Part shown: positions 8,247 through 16,062 of the stretch, in pieces
How positions within the stretch are numbered: position 1 is the first letter of the stretch
Layout: the number at the start of each line of letters is the position of its first letter
From: Pseudomonadota bacterium
Lineage (GTDB): Bacteria; Pseudomonadota; Gammaproteobacteria; Enterobacterales; Enterobacteriaceae
Length of the DNA stretch: 64,000 nt
NCBI GenBank assembly: GCA_018261615.1
Contig: JAGTSE010000028.1
Location: 35,603 to 99,602 of the forward strand
Direction of reading: 5' to 3'
Translations under genes and position numbers: made by a program
The notes under the pieces: model-generated
What the model saw: only the letters and a program-made list of their open reading frames with translations
The model's database searches: none
Told to the model about the DNA's origin: nothing

Positions 8247-8979
8247 CGCAAAAATCACTGCCCGTATCCGGCGCCTGATGGCGCTGGGCACCCGCAACAG
8301 CAACCCGCATGAAGCCGCGCGTGCGGTGGCGCTGGCTCAGCGTCTGATGCAACGTCACGGGCTGACGCCGGATATGCTTTCCCTCAGTGACGTCAGTGAG
8401 TCAGTCTGTTTCAGCCTGACCAGTGATGCAGAAAAGGTGCCGGCCTGGCTGAGCTCGCTGGCAACCGTGGTCTGTATGGCCACGGGCTGCCGTTGCTGGT
8501 TTGGCTGGCATATTCATGTCAGTCCACAGGGCGTGAGCAGCGTGCGCCGTTCACTGCACTTTTATGGATTCAGCGAACGACCGGAGGTGGCGCTCTACAT
8601 CTATACCGTTCTCCAGCGGCAGCTGCGTGCCGCCACAGACGCACATATGTCCGGGTATCGCACGCGCCGCATTCTTCTGCGCACGCGCCGTCGCCGGGCA
8701 GACCAGTTCCGCGAGGGCTGGGTATCCGGCGTCTGGCAGGTGTTGCAGTCCTTTTCACCCTCCGGGGAAGAGAACGCCGTACTGCAGCGCTGGCTGGCTC
8801 AGCGTCATGCCGGCGAGCCGCTGGAAGATATGGCGGTCCGGTCTGCAGGCAAATGCCGGGGTGACAGAACGGCCCGGGTGGCCGGTTTTTTCGCAGGTCG
8901 CGATACCGACCTCCATCATGGTCTCAGTGGCGCACAGGCTTCCCGGCAGATAACGGCGGGAGGGCATGCACATGACTGA
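8236..8979 (+). CDS. DUF2786-containing protein
   Basis: A 247-aa protein beginning MSDNAKITARIRRLMALG and followed by NPHEAARAVALAQRLMQRHGLT, the helical DUF2786 signature within the first 50 residues. The middle part (FYGFSERPEVALYIYTVLQRQL, residues about 105-125) and the Arg-rich segment match its usual partner region. Function is unknown; such genes are common in phages and in the replication modules of ICEs. It overlaps the DksA-like gene before it and the possible small gene after it. The ATG at 8236 is preferred over an upstream in-frame codon because of its position in the overlap and the site GCAGGGGG before it. Confidence 0.7.
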   Translation: MSDNAKITARIRRLMALGTRNSNPHEAARAVALAQRLMQRHGLTPDMLSLSDVSESVCFSLTSDAEKVPAWLSSLATVVCMATGCRCWFGWHIHVSPQGVSSVRRSLHFYGFSERPEVALYIYTVLQRQLRAATDAHMSGYRTRRILLRTRRRRADQFREGWVSGVWQVLQSFSPSGEENAVLQRWLAQRHAGEPLEDMAVRSAGKCRGDRTARVAGFFAGRDTDLHHGLSGAQASRQITAGGHAHD

Positions 8980-9067
8980 CGTTCTTTTATGGAGTGCCTG
9001 CCTGTCGGGCTGGCTTTTTGATGTTCTGCTCATCGCTGACCGGGCGATATCAGGAGGTGGCCTGTGA
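8972..9067 (+). CDS. Possible 31-aa hydrophobic peptide
   Basis: A 31-codon frame, MTDVLLWSACLSGWLFDVLL..., starts 8 bases before the end of the DUF2786 gene and ends overlapping the GTG of the next gene. The hydrophobic core could be one membrane helix. Overlap with both neighbours in an otherwise gapless operon is the only evidence that it is translated. Confidence 0.35.
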   Translation: MTDVLLWSACLSGWLFDVLLIADRAISGGGL

Positions 9068-9663
9068 GCCAGCATAATCTTTCTCAGGCCACCACGGCCA
9101 TTCTGTCCTCACTGCTGATGGACGTCAAAAACGGCAATATCCGCCGCTGTGAGTCACTGGGTATGTCGGTCGAGGAAATCCGTGCGCTGAGTCATCTGAG
9201 CCTTGATGAACTGCATTACCTCAGCCAGTCACATGTTTCCGTTCTCGATGTCACCCTGAACCATGAAAACTTCTGGCTGATGCTGAATCAGGCCCGCAAT
9301 GAGCAGAAGCGCTTCATGATGATTGACCGCGCACTGGAGCTCGGCGGTTCGATGGAGCTGATTGACCGGTATTTTGGTCTGTCTCCTTCGGAGGTGAGTG
9401 CCCGCCGCCGTCTGATGGGCATTGAATCCCGGCAGGGGCGAACCCAGGCCCTGACAGAGCCACAGGACGCCGCGCTCTGGGCCGAGTGGAAAGCGGCAGG
9501 GTTGTCATCACCGGACTCCTATCAGGCGCTGGAGGCGATGATGCTGGCGGCCGAGCAACTGGGCCTTTCACTGACGGCCGTATGGAGCCGGGTCTGCCAG
9601 TGGTGTCGGGAGGCGAATGCCGCAGGCCGCCGGGCTGAAATACCTGTGCGTAAGGAGGCGTGA
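9064..9663 (+). CDS. DUF2857-type ICE protein
   Basis: A 199-aa protein typical of the DUF2857 family of SPI-7-like islands. It has an N-terminal helical part (MSVEEIRALSHLSLDELHYLS, about residues 34-54) and a likely helix-turn-helix near residues 95-118 (MELIDRYFGLSPSEVSARRRLMG), so it may bind DNA. Translation starts at GTG (9064), with AGGAGGTGG just upstream. Its role is unknown; the position between the partition and replication genes suggests regulation or maintenance. Confidence 0.75.
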   Translation: MSQHNLSQATTAILSSLLMDVKNGNIRRCESLGMSVEEIRALSHLSLDELHYLSQSHVSVLDVTLNHENFWLMLNQARNEQKRFMMIDRALELGGSMELIDRYFGLSPSEVSARRRLMGIESRQGRTQALTEPQDAALWAEWKAAGLSSPDSYQALEAMMLAAEQLGLSLTAVWSRVCQWCREANAAGRRAEIPVRKEA

Positions 9664-9893
9664 TGGAGATGGGTGATTTCTCCCCCCGGCAGCAGGTGTC
9701 ACCGGCAGTACGCCGCCGCGCGCAGCAGCTGTTCCGCGCGGCCTGCGGTGGACAGAAGGTGTTCCGCCGGCTGACCATGAATGGCTACCTCAAGATAGAC
9801 GTGGGGCCGTTCTGGCGCATTCTCAGTAAGGATGGCGGCCGGCAGTGGTGGCTGATGGACCATGAGACCTACAACCGTGAAATACGGCGGTAA
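9663..9893 (+). CDS. Small ParE-like/hypothetical ICE protein
   Basis: A 76-aa basic protein with a compact core: VRRRAQQLFRAACGGQKVFRRLTM followed by YLKIDVGPFWRILSKDGGRQWWLM. I recall similar short ICE proteins annotated as ParE-toxin-like, but the resemblance is weak and no antitoxin is evident beside it. The ATG at 9663 lies 5 bases after AAGGAGG and overlaps the DUF2857 stop codon; a GTG at 9660 is less likely. Confidence 0.55.
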   Translation: MEMGDFSPRQQVSPAVRRRAQQLFRAACGGQKVFRRLTMNGYLKIDVGPFWRILSKDGGRQWWLMDHETYNREIRR

Positions 9894-9971
9894 CGGACTG
9901 CCGCTGATGACCAGACAGTGCCGGGTTTATCCCGGCACTGTGCTGTCTCAGGCTGAAGAGGAGAGCATAAA

Positions 9972-11210
9972 ATGACCATTCCCGCCGACAGCATCGTGGC
10001 GCACACGCTCGCCAGAATGCAGCAGAATCTTGAGCGGCGCACCGATACCGGCGATGTCAGCCAGGAGCGCAGCGGGCTGCTGTTCATGGGCAACGTGCAC
10101 GATGCGTTCCCGCGCAGGCTGTTTCTGGATACACGCCTTTCACCGCTGGATAAAACCGCCTGGGTGATGATAAGACTTTACGCACAGCAGAATGAGGGAG
10201 CCATCTTCCCGACTTACGATGAGCTGCAGGTTCAGCTTGCCTCCGCGCATTCAGAGAAGGCATCGAGGGATACGGTCAGCCGCGTCCTGCTTATGCTGCG
10301 CCTGACCGGCTGGCTCAGCCTGTGTAAGCGGGTACGCGATGACCGTGGACGCGTCCGGGGCAACATCTACGCGCAGCATGATGAGCCGCTGGGTTACCGG
10401 GACGCCGAAACCTTCGATCCGGGCTGGCTTAAGCTGGTTGAAGAGAGCTGCCTCAGTCGTAATAAAGCGGTCCGCATGACCGCGCTGGCCGTGGTGAATG
10501 ACATACTTCAGGACCCCGGAATGCGTCACCGTCACAGTCGCCTGTCCCTTATCGAAAGTCGCCTGAGCGCGCCGTCCACGCCTGAAAAAATGGTTCGTCA
10601 GCGACCGGCAGTGAACCGGAGTCCGGAATCCGGACTCAGTCAAAAAAGCACCAAAAACACCCCGGAATCACTGAGTCCGGAAAACGGACTCAGTACCCCG
10701 ACAGCGGATAAAACACAGAGTCCGGAATCAGGACTCAGTCTGAAATCAACGAGTTACACCGGAGTCCGGAATCCGGACTGTAACGTACGTTCTTTCACAC
10801 AGAGTGTGAATAAAAAAACGTACGCACCGGGCGGGGAGCATTTTCTGCCTGACGATTTTGTGAACGGACTGAACAGCGATGACCGGCAGATGCTGACCAC
10901 ACAGATGGCCTCACTGCCTGAGGCGGTGGCAAAGACGCTGGCTGACATGCTGCGTGAGCAACTGCGGCTTGGCAGGCTGAAAAACCCGGTGGGCTGGCTG
11001 TTCACGATGCTGCGGCGTGCCCGGAGCGGTGAGCTGAACCTGCCGGAAGCAGCTGCACCTGCCCCTGCCGGTTCCGGCAGCAACAATCCACCGACAACCG
11101 GTACGCGTGCTGTACCGGCAGCGATCATCCCCGTGCAGCCTGCCAGACGGCCTTCCCGCGATGAGGTCAGGGCGATGATCGAGAGCATACGACAGTGTGT
11201 TGGCAGATAA
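9972..11210 (+). CDS. STY4528-type ICE replication initiator
   Basis: A 412-aa protein of the STY4528 pathogenicity-island replication family. The first 160 or so residues (FLDTRLSPLDKTAWVMIRLYAQ, then FPTYDELQ and the LLMLRLTGWLSLCKR segment) form a winged-helix DNA-binding domain like that of phage and plasmid initiators. A Ser/Pro-rich linker at about residues 205-275 is encoded by palindromic repeats and contains SPESGLS-type motifs. The C-terminal part (FLPDDFVNGLN...MLREQLRLGRLKNPVGWLF, about 290-350) is helical. It has its own leader of 79 bases after the preceding gene. I infer that it starts replication of the excised element. Confidence 0.8.
   Translation: MTIPADSIVAHTLARMQQNLERRTDTGDVSQERSGLLFMGNVHDAFPRRLFLDTRLSPLDKTAWVMIRLYAQQNEGAIFPTYDELQVQLASAHSEKASRDTVSRVLLMLRLTGWLSLCKRVRDDRGRVRGNIYAQHDEPLGYRDAETFDPGWLKLVEESCLSRNKAVRMTALAVVNDILQDPGMRHRHSRLSLIESRLSAPSTPEKMVRQRPAVNRSPESGLSQKSTKNTPESLSPENGLSTPTADKTQSPESGLSLKSTSYTGVRNPDCNVRSFTQSVNKKTYAPGGEHFLPDDFVNGLNSDDRQMLTTQMASLPEAVAKTLADMLREQLRLGRLKNPVGWLFTMLRRARSGELNLPEAAAPAPAGSGSNNPPTTGTRAVPAAIIPVQPARRPSRDEVRAMIESIRQCVGR
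10620..10779. repeat. Four palindromic iterons inside the Rep gene
   Basis: The palindrome AGTCCGGAATCCGGACT occurs at 10620-10636 and 10763-10779, and one- or two-base variants at 10674-10690 and 10719-10735. Start-to-start distances are 54, 45 and 44 bases. The first three copies are read as SPESGLS/SPENGLS, but the fourth lies one base out of that frame and is read as GVRNPDC. Conservation of the DNA in a different frame points to selection on the DNA, as expected of initiator binding sites (compare the iterons in the lambda O gene). Confidence 0.7.
10782..10825. repeat. Palindromes next to the iterons
   Basis: Directly after the iterons lie the palindrome AACGTACGTT (10782-10791), a 7-bp inverted repeat TTCACAC-AGA-GTGTGAA (10794-10810), an A-tract and a second ACGTACG (10819-10825). 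Such a block beside iterons could belong to an origin, as an unwinding or extra binding region. The sequence TAAAAAACGTAC recurs at 11341-11352 with one fewer A. Confidence 0.45.
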
Positions 11211-11230
11211 ACATGTGGTTAAAATTTGAG

Positions 11231-11338
11231 CTTGCTGCCAGTGGCAGCAAGTATGTTTTTTGAGCAGTCAAAATCTCACATGTTAAAAGGGTCTCTTACT
11301 ATTGATTAAAAAATCACCTTGCTGCCAGTGGCAGCAAG
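11231..11338. promoter_or_regulatory. Two identical 21-bp palindromes upstream of an ICE gene
   Basis: Two identical copies of a palindrome with arms CTTGCTGCCA and TGGCAGCAAG around one central base lie at 11231-11251 and 11318-11338, 87 bases apart. They are in the AT-rich 246-base gap between the Rep gene and the next gene. Perfect identity and symmetry suggest sites for a dimeric protein, either a repressor of the downstream promoter or an origin factor. They lack the T runs of terminators. Confidence 0.55.
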
Positions 11339-11456
11339 ATTAAAAAACGTACAAAGGATAATTTCCTGTCGCGAATTATGAGTTTCACATTGTTGGTCAT
11401 GCGTGTGATTCAGGACTATGCGAGCTCTTCTTAACTGAATACAGGTGACGACAACG

Positions 11457-12179
11457 ATGGCAGATAAACAGGTAACAAAGACAGGTTCGCTTCAGTCAGA
11501 AATGACAATTGCGCTCCATACCAATTATGCAATTGGTTTGTGGCTGGGTCGCAAACGGGAGAAACAGGAAGACAATACTCCTGTTAAACACGGCATCATC
11601 GGGATGCCTCAGTTCTTCGTGCGTGCAACACTGATTAACCAGGACTCTCTGAATAATAATCCGTGGGCAGATGAAGCCATGTACCGTCTGGAGGAAAAGC
11701 TGAGATCTGCAACTGAGACGATGACCGGGCTTATTAAGCAACTGGATGAAGAGATGAGTATGCTTCCAGCAGGTATTACGCTGACAGAAGTTACTTCGGT
11801 CGAACCACTCGATATTCATGTGTTTACGCGTACTCCTCTGGGATACCGGTGTGTGTTTCTGCTGGTCGGGTTTGACCAGTTTGCCAAGAAGGTTCTTCAG
11901 GCGTCACATTACGGGCTGATTACCCGTAATGGCCGGGATAATTATCTCAGTGAAGGTGGGAGACTTTTGCGTCAGATTTACGGGACGGTTCTTTCTTACC
12001 GCAGGGTGGATGCGACACGCCTGGACGCAGCAGAGAATAATGAAGTCTGGCAGAAGGCCTGTCAGGAGGCGGGTGAGCCCGATCGTGCCGTGCTGCTCGG
12101 AGAAAAACGTTCAGCATTTTCCCCTCCAGTTAATGAAGCGAGCGTGAACCTGCTGCGCCTGCGTTATCAGACAGTCTGA
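11457..12179 (+). CDS. TIGR03761/PFL_4669-type ICE protein
   Basis: A 240-aa cytoplasmic protein recognisable as the PFL_4669 (TIGR03761) family, restricted to ICEs of this class. Hallmarks are LHTNYAIGLWLGRK near the N-terminus, a central DEEMSMLPAG helix region, and the FLLVGFDQFAKKVLQASHYGLI segment at about residues 140-160. Function is unknown; it is always close to topB and the replication genes. The ATG at 11457 is preferred because AGGTGA lies 8 bases before it; a GTG at 11445 is the alternative. It follows the paired palindromes and may be controlled through them. Confidence 0.8.
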   Translation: MADKQVTKTGSLQSEMTIALHTNYAIGLWLGRKREKQEDNTPVKHGIIGMPQFFVRATLINQDSLNNNPWADEAMYRLEEKLRSATETMTGLIKQLDEEMSMLPAGITLTEVTSVEPLDIHVFTRTPLGYRCVFLLVGFDQFAKKVLQASHYGLITRNGRDNYLSEGGRLLRQIYGTVLSYRRVDATRLDAAENNEVWQKACQEAGEPDRAVLLGEKRSAFSPPVNEASVNLLRLRYQTV

Positions 12180-12196
12180 GTCGCCGGAGGCTGGTC

Positions 12197-14209
12197 ATGC
12201 GGCTATATATCTGTGAAAAACCCTCGCAGGGGCGCGATCTGGCCGGGGTTCTCGGTGCCACCCGGCGCGGTGACGGCTTTCTGACCGGCAGCGGAGTCAC
12301 CGTCACCTGGACAGTGGGGCACCTGCTGGAAACCGCACCGCCCGAGGCGTACGGTCAGCAATACGGTAAACCGTGGTCACTTTCGGCACTGCCGATCCTG
12401 CCTGCCCCCTGGCAGGTTGTGGTCAAAAAAGAGACGCAGGATCAGTTCAAAGTCATCGAGCGGCTGCTGCGACAGGTTGACGATGTGGTTATTGCCACTG
12501 ATGCAGATCGGGAGGGGGAGGTCATTGCGCGTGAGCTGCTGGAATACTGCCGCTGGGAAGGTCCGGTGCAGCGGCTCTGGCTGTCTGCGCTGGATGAACT
12601 CAGTATCCGCGCGGCGCTTCAGGACCTGCGTCCCGGTCAGGCCACGCTCGGGATGTATCACGCCGGACTGGGTCGTGCCCGGGCCGACTGGCTGATAGGT
12701 ATGAACCTCTCCCGTCTTTATACCCTGCGCGCAGCGGAGGCCGGTTTTGATGGCGTGGTCTCCGTGGGGCGTGTTCAGACGCCAACGCTGGCGCTGGTTG
12801 TCCGCCGGGACCGGGAAATCGCAGCATTTGTGCCGAAGCCGTTCTGGCAGGTTAAAGCGCTTATTTCCGTCGGTGACCTCACCTTTCCGGCGCAGTGGGT
12901 GCCGGCGAAGGTGTATACCGACGAGGAAAAGCGCTGTGTTCACCAGAACATCGCGCAGCAGGTGGCACAGCTCTGCCGGCAGGCAGGTCACGCTGTGGTG
13001 ACCGAATGTGACACTAAGCGTGAAAAAGCCGCCGCGCCACTGGCGTTTTCCCTCGGGTCCCTGCAGCAGGCCTGTGGCAGGCTGTGGGATATGTCCCCGC
13101 AGCAGGTGCTTGATACTGCCCAGAGCCTGTATGAAAAGCACAAGGCCACGACCTACCCCCGTACCGACTGCGGTTACCTGCCGGAATCGATGCGGGAGGA
13201 GATTTCCGGTGTGCTTGATGCCATCGGCCATACCGACCCGGAATGTGCGCCGGTGCTGGCACGCCTCGACAGGGCATTTGTCTCGCGCATCTGGAACGAC
13301 AAAAAAATCACGGCACACCACGGCATTATCCCCACCCGCAATGCGTTTCAGCTGTCCGCGCTGACGGAGACCGAGCGTAACGTCTATATGCTCATCCGCC
13401 GTAACTATCTGGCCCAGCTCCTCCCCCTGCATGAGTCCGATTTCACACGGCTGCAGTTCGACATTGGCGGGCAACTGTTCCGTGCCACCGGGCGAACGGA
13501 GGTGATAAAGGGCTGGAAGGTTCTGTTTGAGAACGCTGGTGATAATGAAGTTGATGACGGCGATGAAGCAGACGTTGCCCTGCCGCCGCTGGCGCAGAAT
13601 GACCGCTGCGTGGTGACGGGGGCTGAGGTGGTGCAACTGATGACCCGTCCGCCGGCGCACTATACCTTTGCCACGCTGATTGGCGCCATGATGAACGCGG
13701 CAGCATTTGTCACCGACGTCGCGCTGCGCAAGGTACTGAAAGACAACTCGGGACTGGGCACCGAAGCCACCCGCGCCGGTATTGTTGAGCAACTGCTGAA
13801 CCGTCACTTTATCGTGCGTAAAGGCAGTAAAATCATGGCGACCGAACTGGGTGCCGATGTGATTGATGCCCTGCCGCCGCAGCTGACCGAACCGGGCATG
13901 ACGGCGCTGTGGGAACAGGCGCTGGATGAGGTCGCCGCCGGGCGTATGCCACTCGACGACTTCCTGCAGCGGCAGACTGGCTGGACGCGTAACCTGGTCA
14001 GTCAGGGCACACAGCAGCAGGTGCGTATCCGGGTTCCGCCCACGCCCGCCTGCCCGCTCTGCGGGGGAAAAACCCGTCTGCGCAGGGGAGAGAAAGGGGA
14101 ATTCTGGAGCTGCCAGCGCTGGCCGGAATGCAAAGGTGTCATCAACATCGGGGGCACCAGAAAGAAACGACCGCGCAGGGCTAAGTCTCCTGAATCAAAG
14201 AAGAATTAA
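12197..14209 (+). CDS. topB: DNA topoisomerase III
   Basis: A type IA topoisomerase of 670 aa. The Toprim domain starts at the N-terminus (YICEKPSQGRDLA) and includes the DADREGE metal-binding motif near residue 100. The catalytic tyrosine is Tyr320 in TTYPRTDCG. A C-terminal four-cysteine zinc ribbon starts near residue 618 (CPLCGG, then CQRWPECKG), followed by a basic tail. Plasmids and ICEs carry topB to decatenate or process replication and transfer intermediates. It is 17 bases after the TIGR03761 gene and is followed by a 632-base non-coding region. Confidence 0.93.
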   Translation: MRLYICEKPSQGRDLAGVLGATRRGDGFLTGSGVTVTWTVGHLLETAPPEAYGQQYGKPWSLSALPILPAPWQVVVKKETQDQFKVIERLLRQVDDVVIATDADREGEVIARELLEYCRWEGPVQRLWLSALDELSIRAALQDLRPGQATLGMYHAGLGRARADWLIGMNLSRLYTLRAAEAGFDGVVSVGRVQTPTLALVVRRDREIAAFVPKPFWQVKALISVGDLTFPAQWVPAKVYTDEEKRCVHQNIAQQVAQLCRQAGHAVVTECDTKREKAAAPLAFSLGSLQQACGRLWDMSPQQVLDTAQSLYEKHKATTYPRTDCGYLPESMREEISGVLDAIGHTDPECAPVLARLDRAFVSRIWNDKKITAHHGIIPTRNAFQLSALTETERNVYMLIRRNYLAQLLPLHESDFTRLQFDIGGQLFRATGRTEVIKGWKVLFENAGDNEVDDGDEADVALPPLAQNDRCVVTGAEVVQLMTRPPAHYTFATLIGAMMNAAAFVTDVALRKVLKDNSGLGTEATRAGIVEQLLNRHFIVRKGSKIMATELGADVIDALPPQLTEPGMTALWEQALDEVAAGRMPLDDFLQRQTGWTRNLVSQGTQQQVRIRVPPTPACPLCGGKTRLRRGEKGEFWSCQRWPECKGVINIGGTRKKRPRRAKSPESKKN

Positions 14210-14225
14210 TCCTCTGTATCCGATT

Positions 14226-14490
14226 GCGGGGCGTTGTGGGCTCTGCTATTGTGACCCCGGCTCTGAAGCCGCACCCCGTGACTGCGGGTTTCGTCAGCAT
14301 CTAATGCATGTGCTGCCGGAATACAGTCTGGCCGGCCCCGTCCACACCTGAACGGGAGACGATAAGGCACAAAAACTCCGTGAAACCTGTGCCGGGCCCT
14401 TTCAGCCAGCGGAGCCACTGCGATAAGCAGGTTTACCTCAGGTCGATGGTGCAGACCTCAGAAGGCGGTGTCGCACGGCACCGCTTTTTT
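14226..14490 (+). ncRNA. Candidate small RNA with its own promoter and terminator
   Basis: After topB there is a promoter-like pair TTGCGG-17 bases-TATTGT (from about 14226), then about 230 bases that fold well and end in a strong terminator at 14465-14490. Between them GGCACA (about 14366) can pair with TGTGCC while the enclosed CTCCG can pair with CGGAG near 14411, another pseudoknot arrangement, and AGGTC...GACCT forms a hairpin near 14435. No convincing reading frame is present. I propose a structured RNA; expression is unproven. Confidence 0.4.
14465..14490 (+). terminator. Rho-independent terminator after topB
   Basis: An 8-bp stem, GCGGTGTC-GCAC-GGCACCGC, is followed by seven T residues. 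It ends transcription from topB or from the candidate small RNA, and isolates the pseudoknot array downstream. Confidence 0.8.
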
Positions 14491-14594
14491 TATTTTTGTG
14501 TGCTGATGATTTTTTGCACGCAGCGGCGTTGACATCCGCGGCGTCTGAATGAATGATAAAGAGGCTAATCGTTGTCGTTCCGACAACTGCCAAT

Positions 14595-14728
14595 GTTCCG
14601 GTGATTTGAGAGGAACGCCTTCGGGTAATCACATGCCAATGCCACATTAATCTGAGAGTGGCGCCTTCGGGTGGTTCAAACCTGTTTAACCTTTGCAAAC
14701 AGGGACCTGATAACCAGGTTAAGGTCCA
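14595..14728 (+). ncRNA. Tandem pseudoknot RNA (STAXI-like), copy 1
   Basis: Three consecutive units can each fold as a pseudoknot. Unit 1: GTTCC/GGAAC (14595, 14612) interlaced with GTGATT/AATCAC (14601, 14627), with a CCTTCGGG hairpin inside. Unit 2: GCCAC/GTGGC with AATC/GGTT and GCCTTCGGG inside. Unit 3: CCTGTTT/AAACAGG with ACCTT/AAGGT and an ACCTG/CAGGT inner hairpin. The array lies between topB and the STY4534-type and ssb genes. Tandem UUCG-capped pseudoknots beside ssb, topoisomerase and integrase genes match what I recall of the STAXI RNA motif. A second copy at 57845 keeps the pairing with different bases. Confidence 0.7.
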
Positions 14729-14841
14729 TTTCACCAATACAGCCAGTCGGCAAACCTTGCTGACCTCCCTGCGGGAAACACTTCCCGTACGGGACAGATG
14801 TTTCTCCGCAACCAGTTCAGTTTTACTCCGGAGAAACCATC

Positions 14842-15333
14842 ATGACTGCAACTACCACTACCCCTGCTTCAAACGGCTCTGCTTCTGCCCCCCAGAAAAA
14901 AGAGTTTTTCAACCTCAACGTCAATGGTATCGGGTATCTCAGCTCGATACGCCGTGTACAGGGTGGTAATGGTGAATTCACCTGCGCCGTTATCAATGCC
15001 CTCACCGGTCCGACAGACAATGCATCTTATACCCGTTTCGATGTCACCATCGCGGGTGCGGAGACCACCAAACTCATCAACCGCTGTCAGAAAGCCGTTG
15101 ATGAAGAAGAAAAAGTGCTGATTGGCTTTGTGCTGAGCGGGCTGAAAGCCGATGTGTTTACCCTGCAGACGGGTGATCACGCTGGTGAAAGTCGCCCTTC
15201 CCTGAAAGCCCGCCTGATTAAGGTGGAGTTTATCAAGAAAGGTCAGGACGTCGTTTATCAGGCACCCAATGCTTCCCAGACGCCGGAATCCGGTTCATCG
15301 GCTCAGAAAGAGTACGATCCGAATTCGTTCTAA
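14842..15333 (+). CDS. STY4534-type ICE replication protein (DUF3577)
   Basis: A 163-aa protein of the DUF3577/STY4534 family. After a Thr/Ala-rich leader, FFNLNVNGIGYLSSIRRVQ (about residues 22-40) and the following beta-rich region (FTCAVINALTG...YTRFDVTIAG) resemble an OB-fold-like core, which fits a nucleic-acid role beside ssb. The C-terminus is a flexible tail (TPESGSSAQKEYDPNSF). A good site, CCGGAGAAA, precedes the ATG. It follows the pseudoknot array and shares an operon with ssb. Replication involvement is inferred from family naming and context. Confidence 0.8.
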   Translation: MTATTTTPASNGSASAPQKKEFFNLNVNGIGYLSSIRRVQGGNGEFTCAVINALTGPTDNASYTRFDVTIAGAETTKLINRCQKAVDEEEKVLIGFVLSGLKADVFTLQTGDHAGESRPSLKARLIKVEFIKKGQDVVYQAPNASQTPESGSSAQKEYDPNSF

Positions 15334-15408
15334 GCGTCACGGACACACCACCGGAACACACCCCGGTGGGTGTGCTCCTCTCAACCCCATTCTTAAGAGG
15401 AAATCATT

Positions 15409-15909
15409 ATGTCCGCACGCGGCGTCAACAAAGTCATCCTGGTCGGTCATCTCGGTCAGGACCCTGAAGTACGTTACATGCCTGGTGGTAAAGCGGTGAC
15501 CGGTTTTAGTCTGGCCACGTCGGAAACCTGGCGTGATAAACAAAGCGGTGAGAACCGTGAAAATACCGAATGGCATCGTGTCGTGCTGTTTGGCAAGCTG
15601 GCCGAGGTTGCCGGTGAATACCTGCGTAAGGGTTCACAGGTGTATATCGAAGGCCAACTGCGTACCCGCAAATGGACGGATAACAGCGGCACCGATCGCT
15701 GGACAACCGAAATTATTGTCGGGGTTAACGGAACGATGCAGATGCTGGGCGGTGGCCGTAATAACAGCACCAACACCAGTGGAAATAATGCGCAGTCAGG
15801 TCAGCAGGGCGGCTGGGGCCAGCCTCAGCAACCGCAGCAGACACCGTCAGCGCCACGAAATCCGCAGAATGAACCTCCGATGGATTTTGACGATGATATA
15901 CCGTTCTGA
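15409..15909 (+). CDS. ssb: Single-stranded DNA-binding protein
   Basis: A 166-aa SSB with the N-terminal OB fold ([20 protein letters not shown] at about residues 4-23, [14 protein letters not shown] near 53-66), a Gly/Gln/Pro-rich linker and the acidic C-terminal tip DDDIPF that binds partner proteins. ICE-encoded SSB coats the transferred strand or the replicating circle. It is preceded by a good site (AAGAGGAAA) and followed by a terminator, so it ends the replication operon. Confidence 0.95.
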   Translation: MSARGVNKVILVGHLGQDPEVRYMPGGKAVTGFSLATSETWRDKQSGENRENTEWHRVVLFGKLAEVAGEYLRKGSQVYIEGQLRTRKWTDNSGTDRWTTEIIVGVNGTMQMLGGGRNNSTNTSGNNAQSGQQGGWGQPQQPQQTPSAPRNPQNEPPMDFDDDIPF

Positions 15910-15945
15910 ATGACATAACTGATTCGTATAATTATATACCCTCAT

Positions 15946-15974
15946 GCGCCAGTTCAGTCTGGCGCTTTCTTTTT
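15946..15974 (+). terminator. Terminator after ssb
   Basis: The inverted repeat GCGCCAG-TTCAGT-CTGGCGC followed by TTTCTTTTT is a typical intrinsic terminator. It closes the replication module before the toxin-antitoxin genes. Confidence 0.88.
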
Positions 15975-15994
15975 CAGTTTTAGCTGAATAACTA

Positions 15995-16050
15995 TGTATA
16001 GCAATTTGCTACCATTCAGACTATCCTGTGTGTATAGCAATTTGTTACCA
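15995..16050. promoter_or_regulatory. Operator repeats of the toxin-antitoxin operon
   Basis: Two near-identical 20-base direct repeats, TGTATAGCAATTTG(C/T)TACCA, lie at 15995-16014 and 16031-16050, 36 bases apart, just before the antitoxin gene. The core TAGCAA-T-TTGCTA is itself palindromic. They are probably where the DUF1778 antitoxin and toxin complex bind to repress the operon, as known for this toxin family. Confidence 0.7.
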
Positions 16051-16062
16051 AGAGGAAGAAAT

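Noticed and set aside
12377..13807. Long minus-strand frame (476 codons) opposite topB
   Set aside because: It lies fully inside a certain topoisomerase gene, has no ribosome site or domain, and its length follows from the GC-rich codon pattern of topB.
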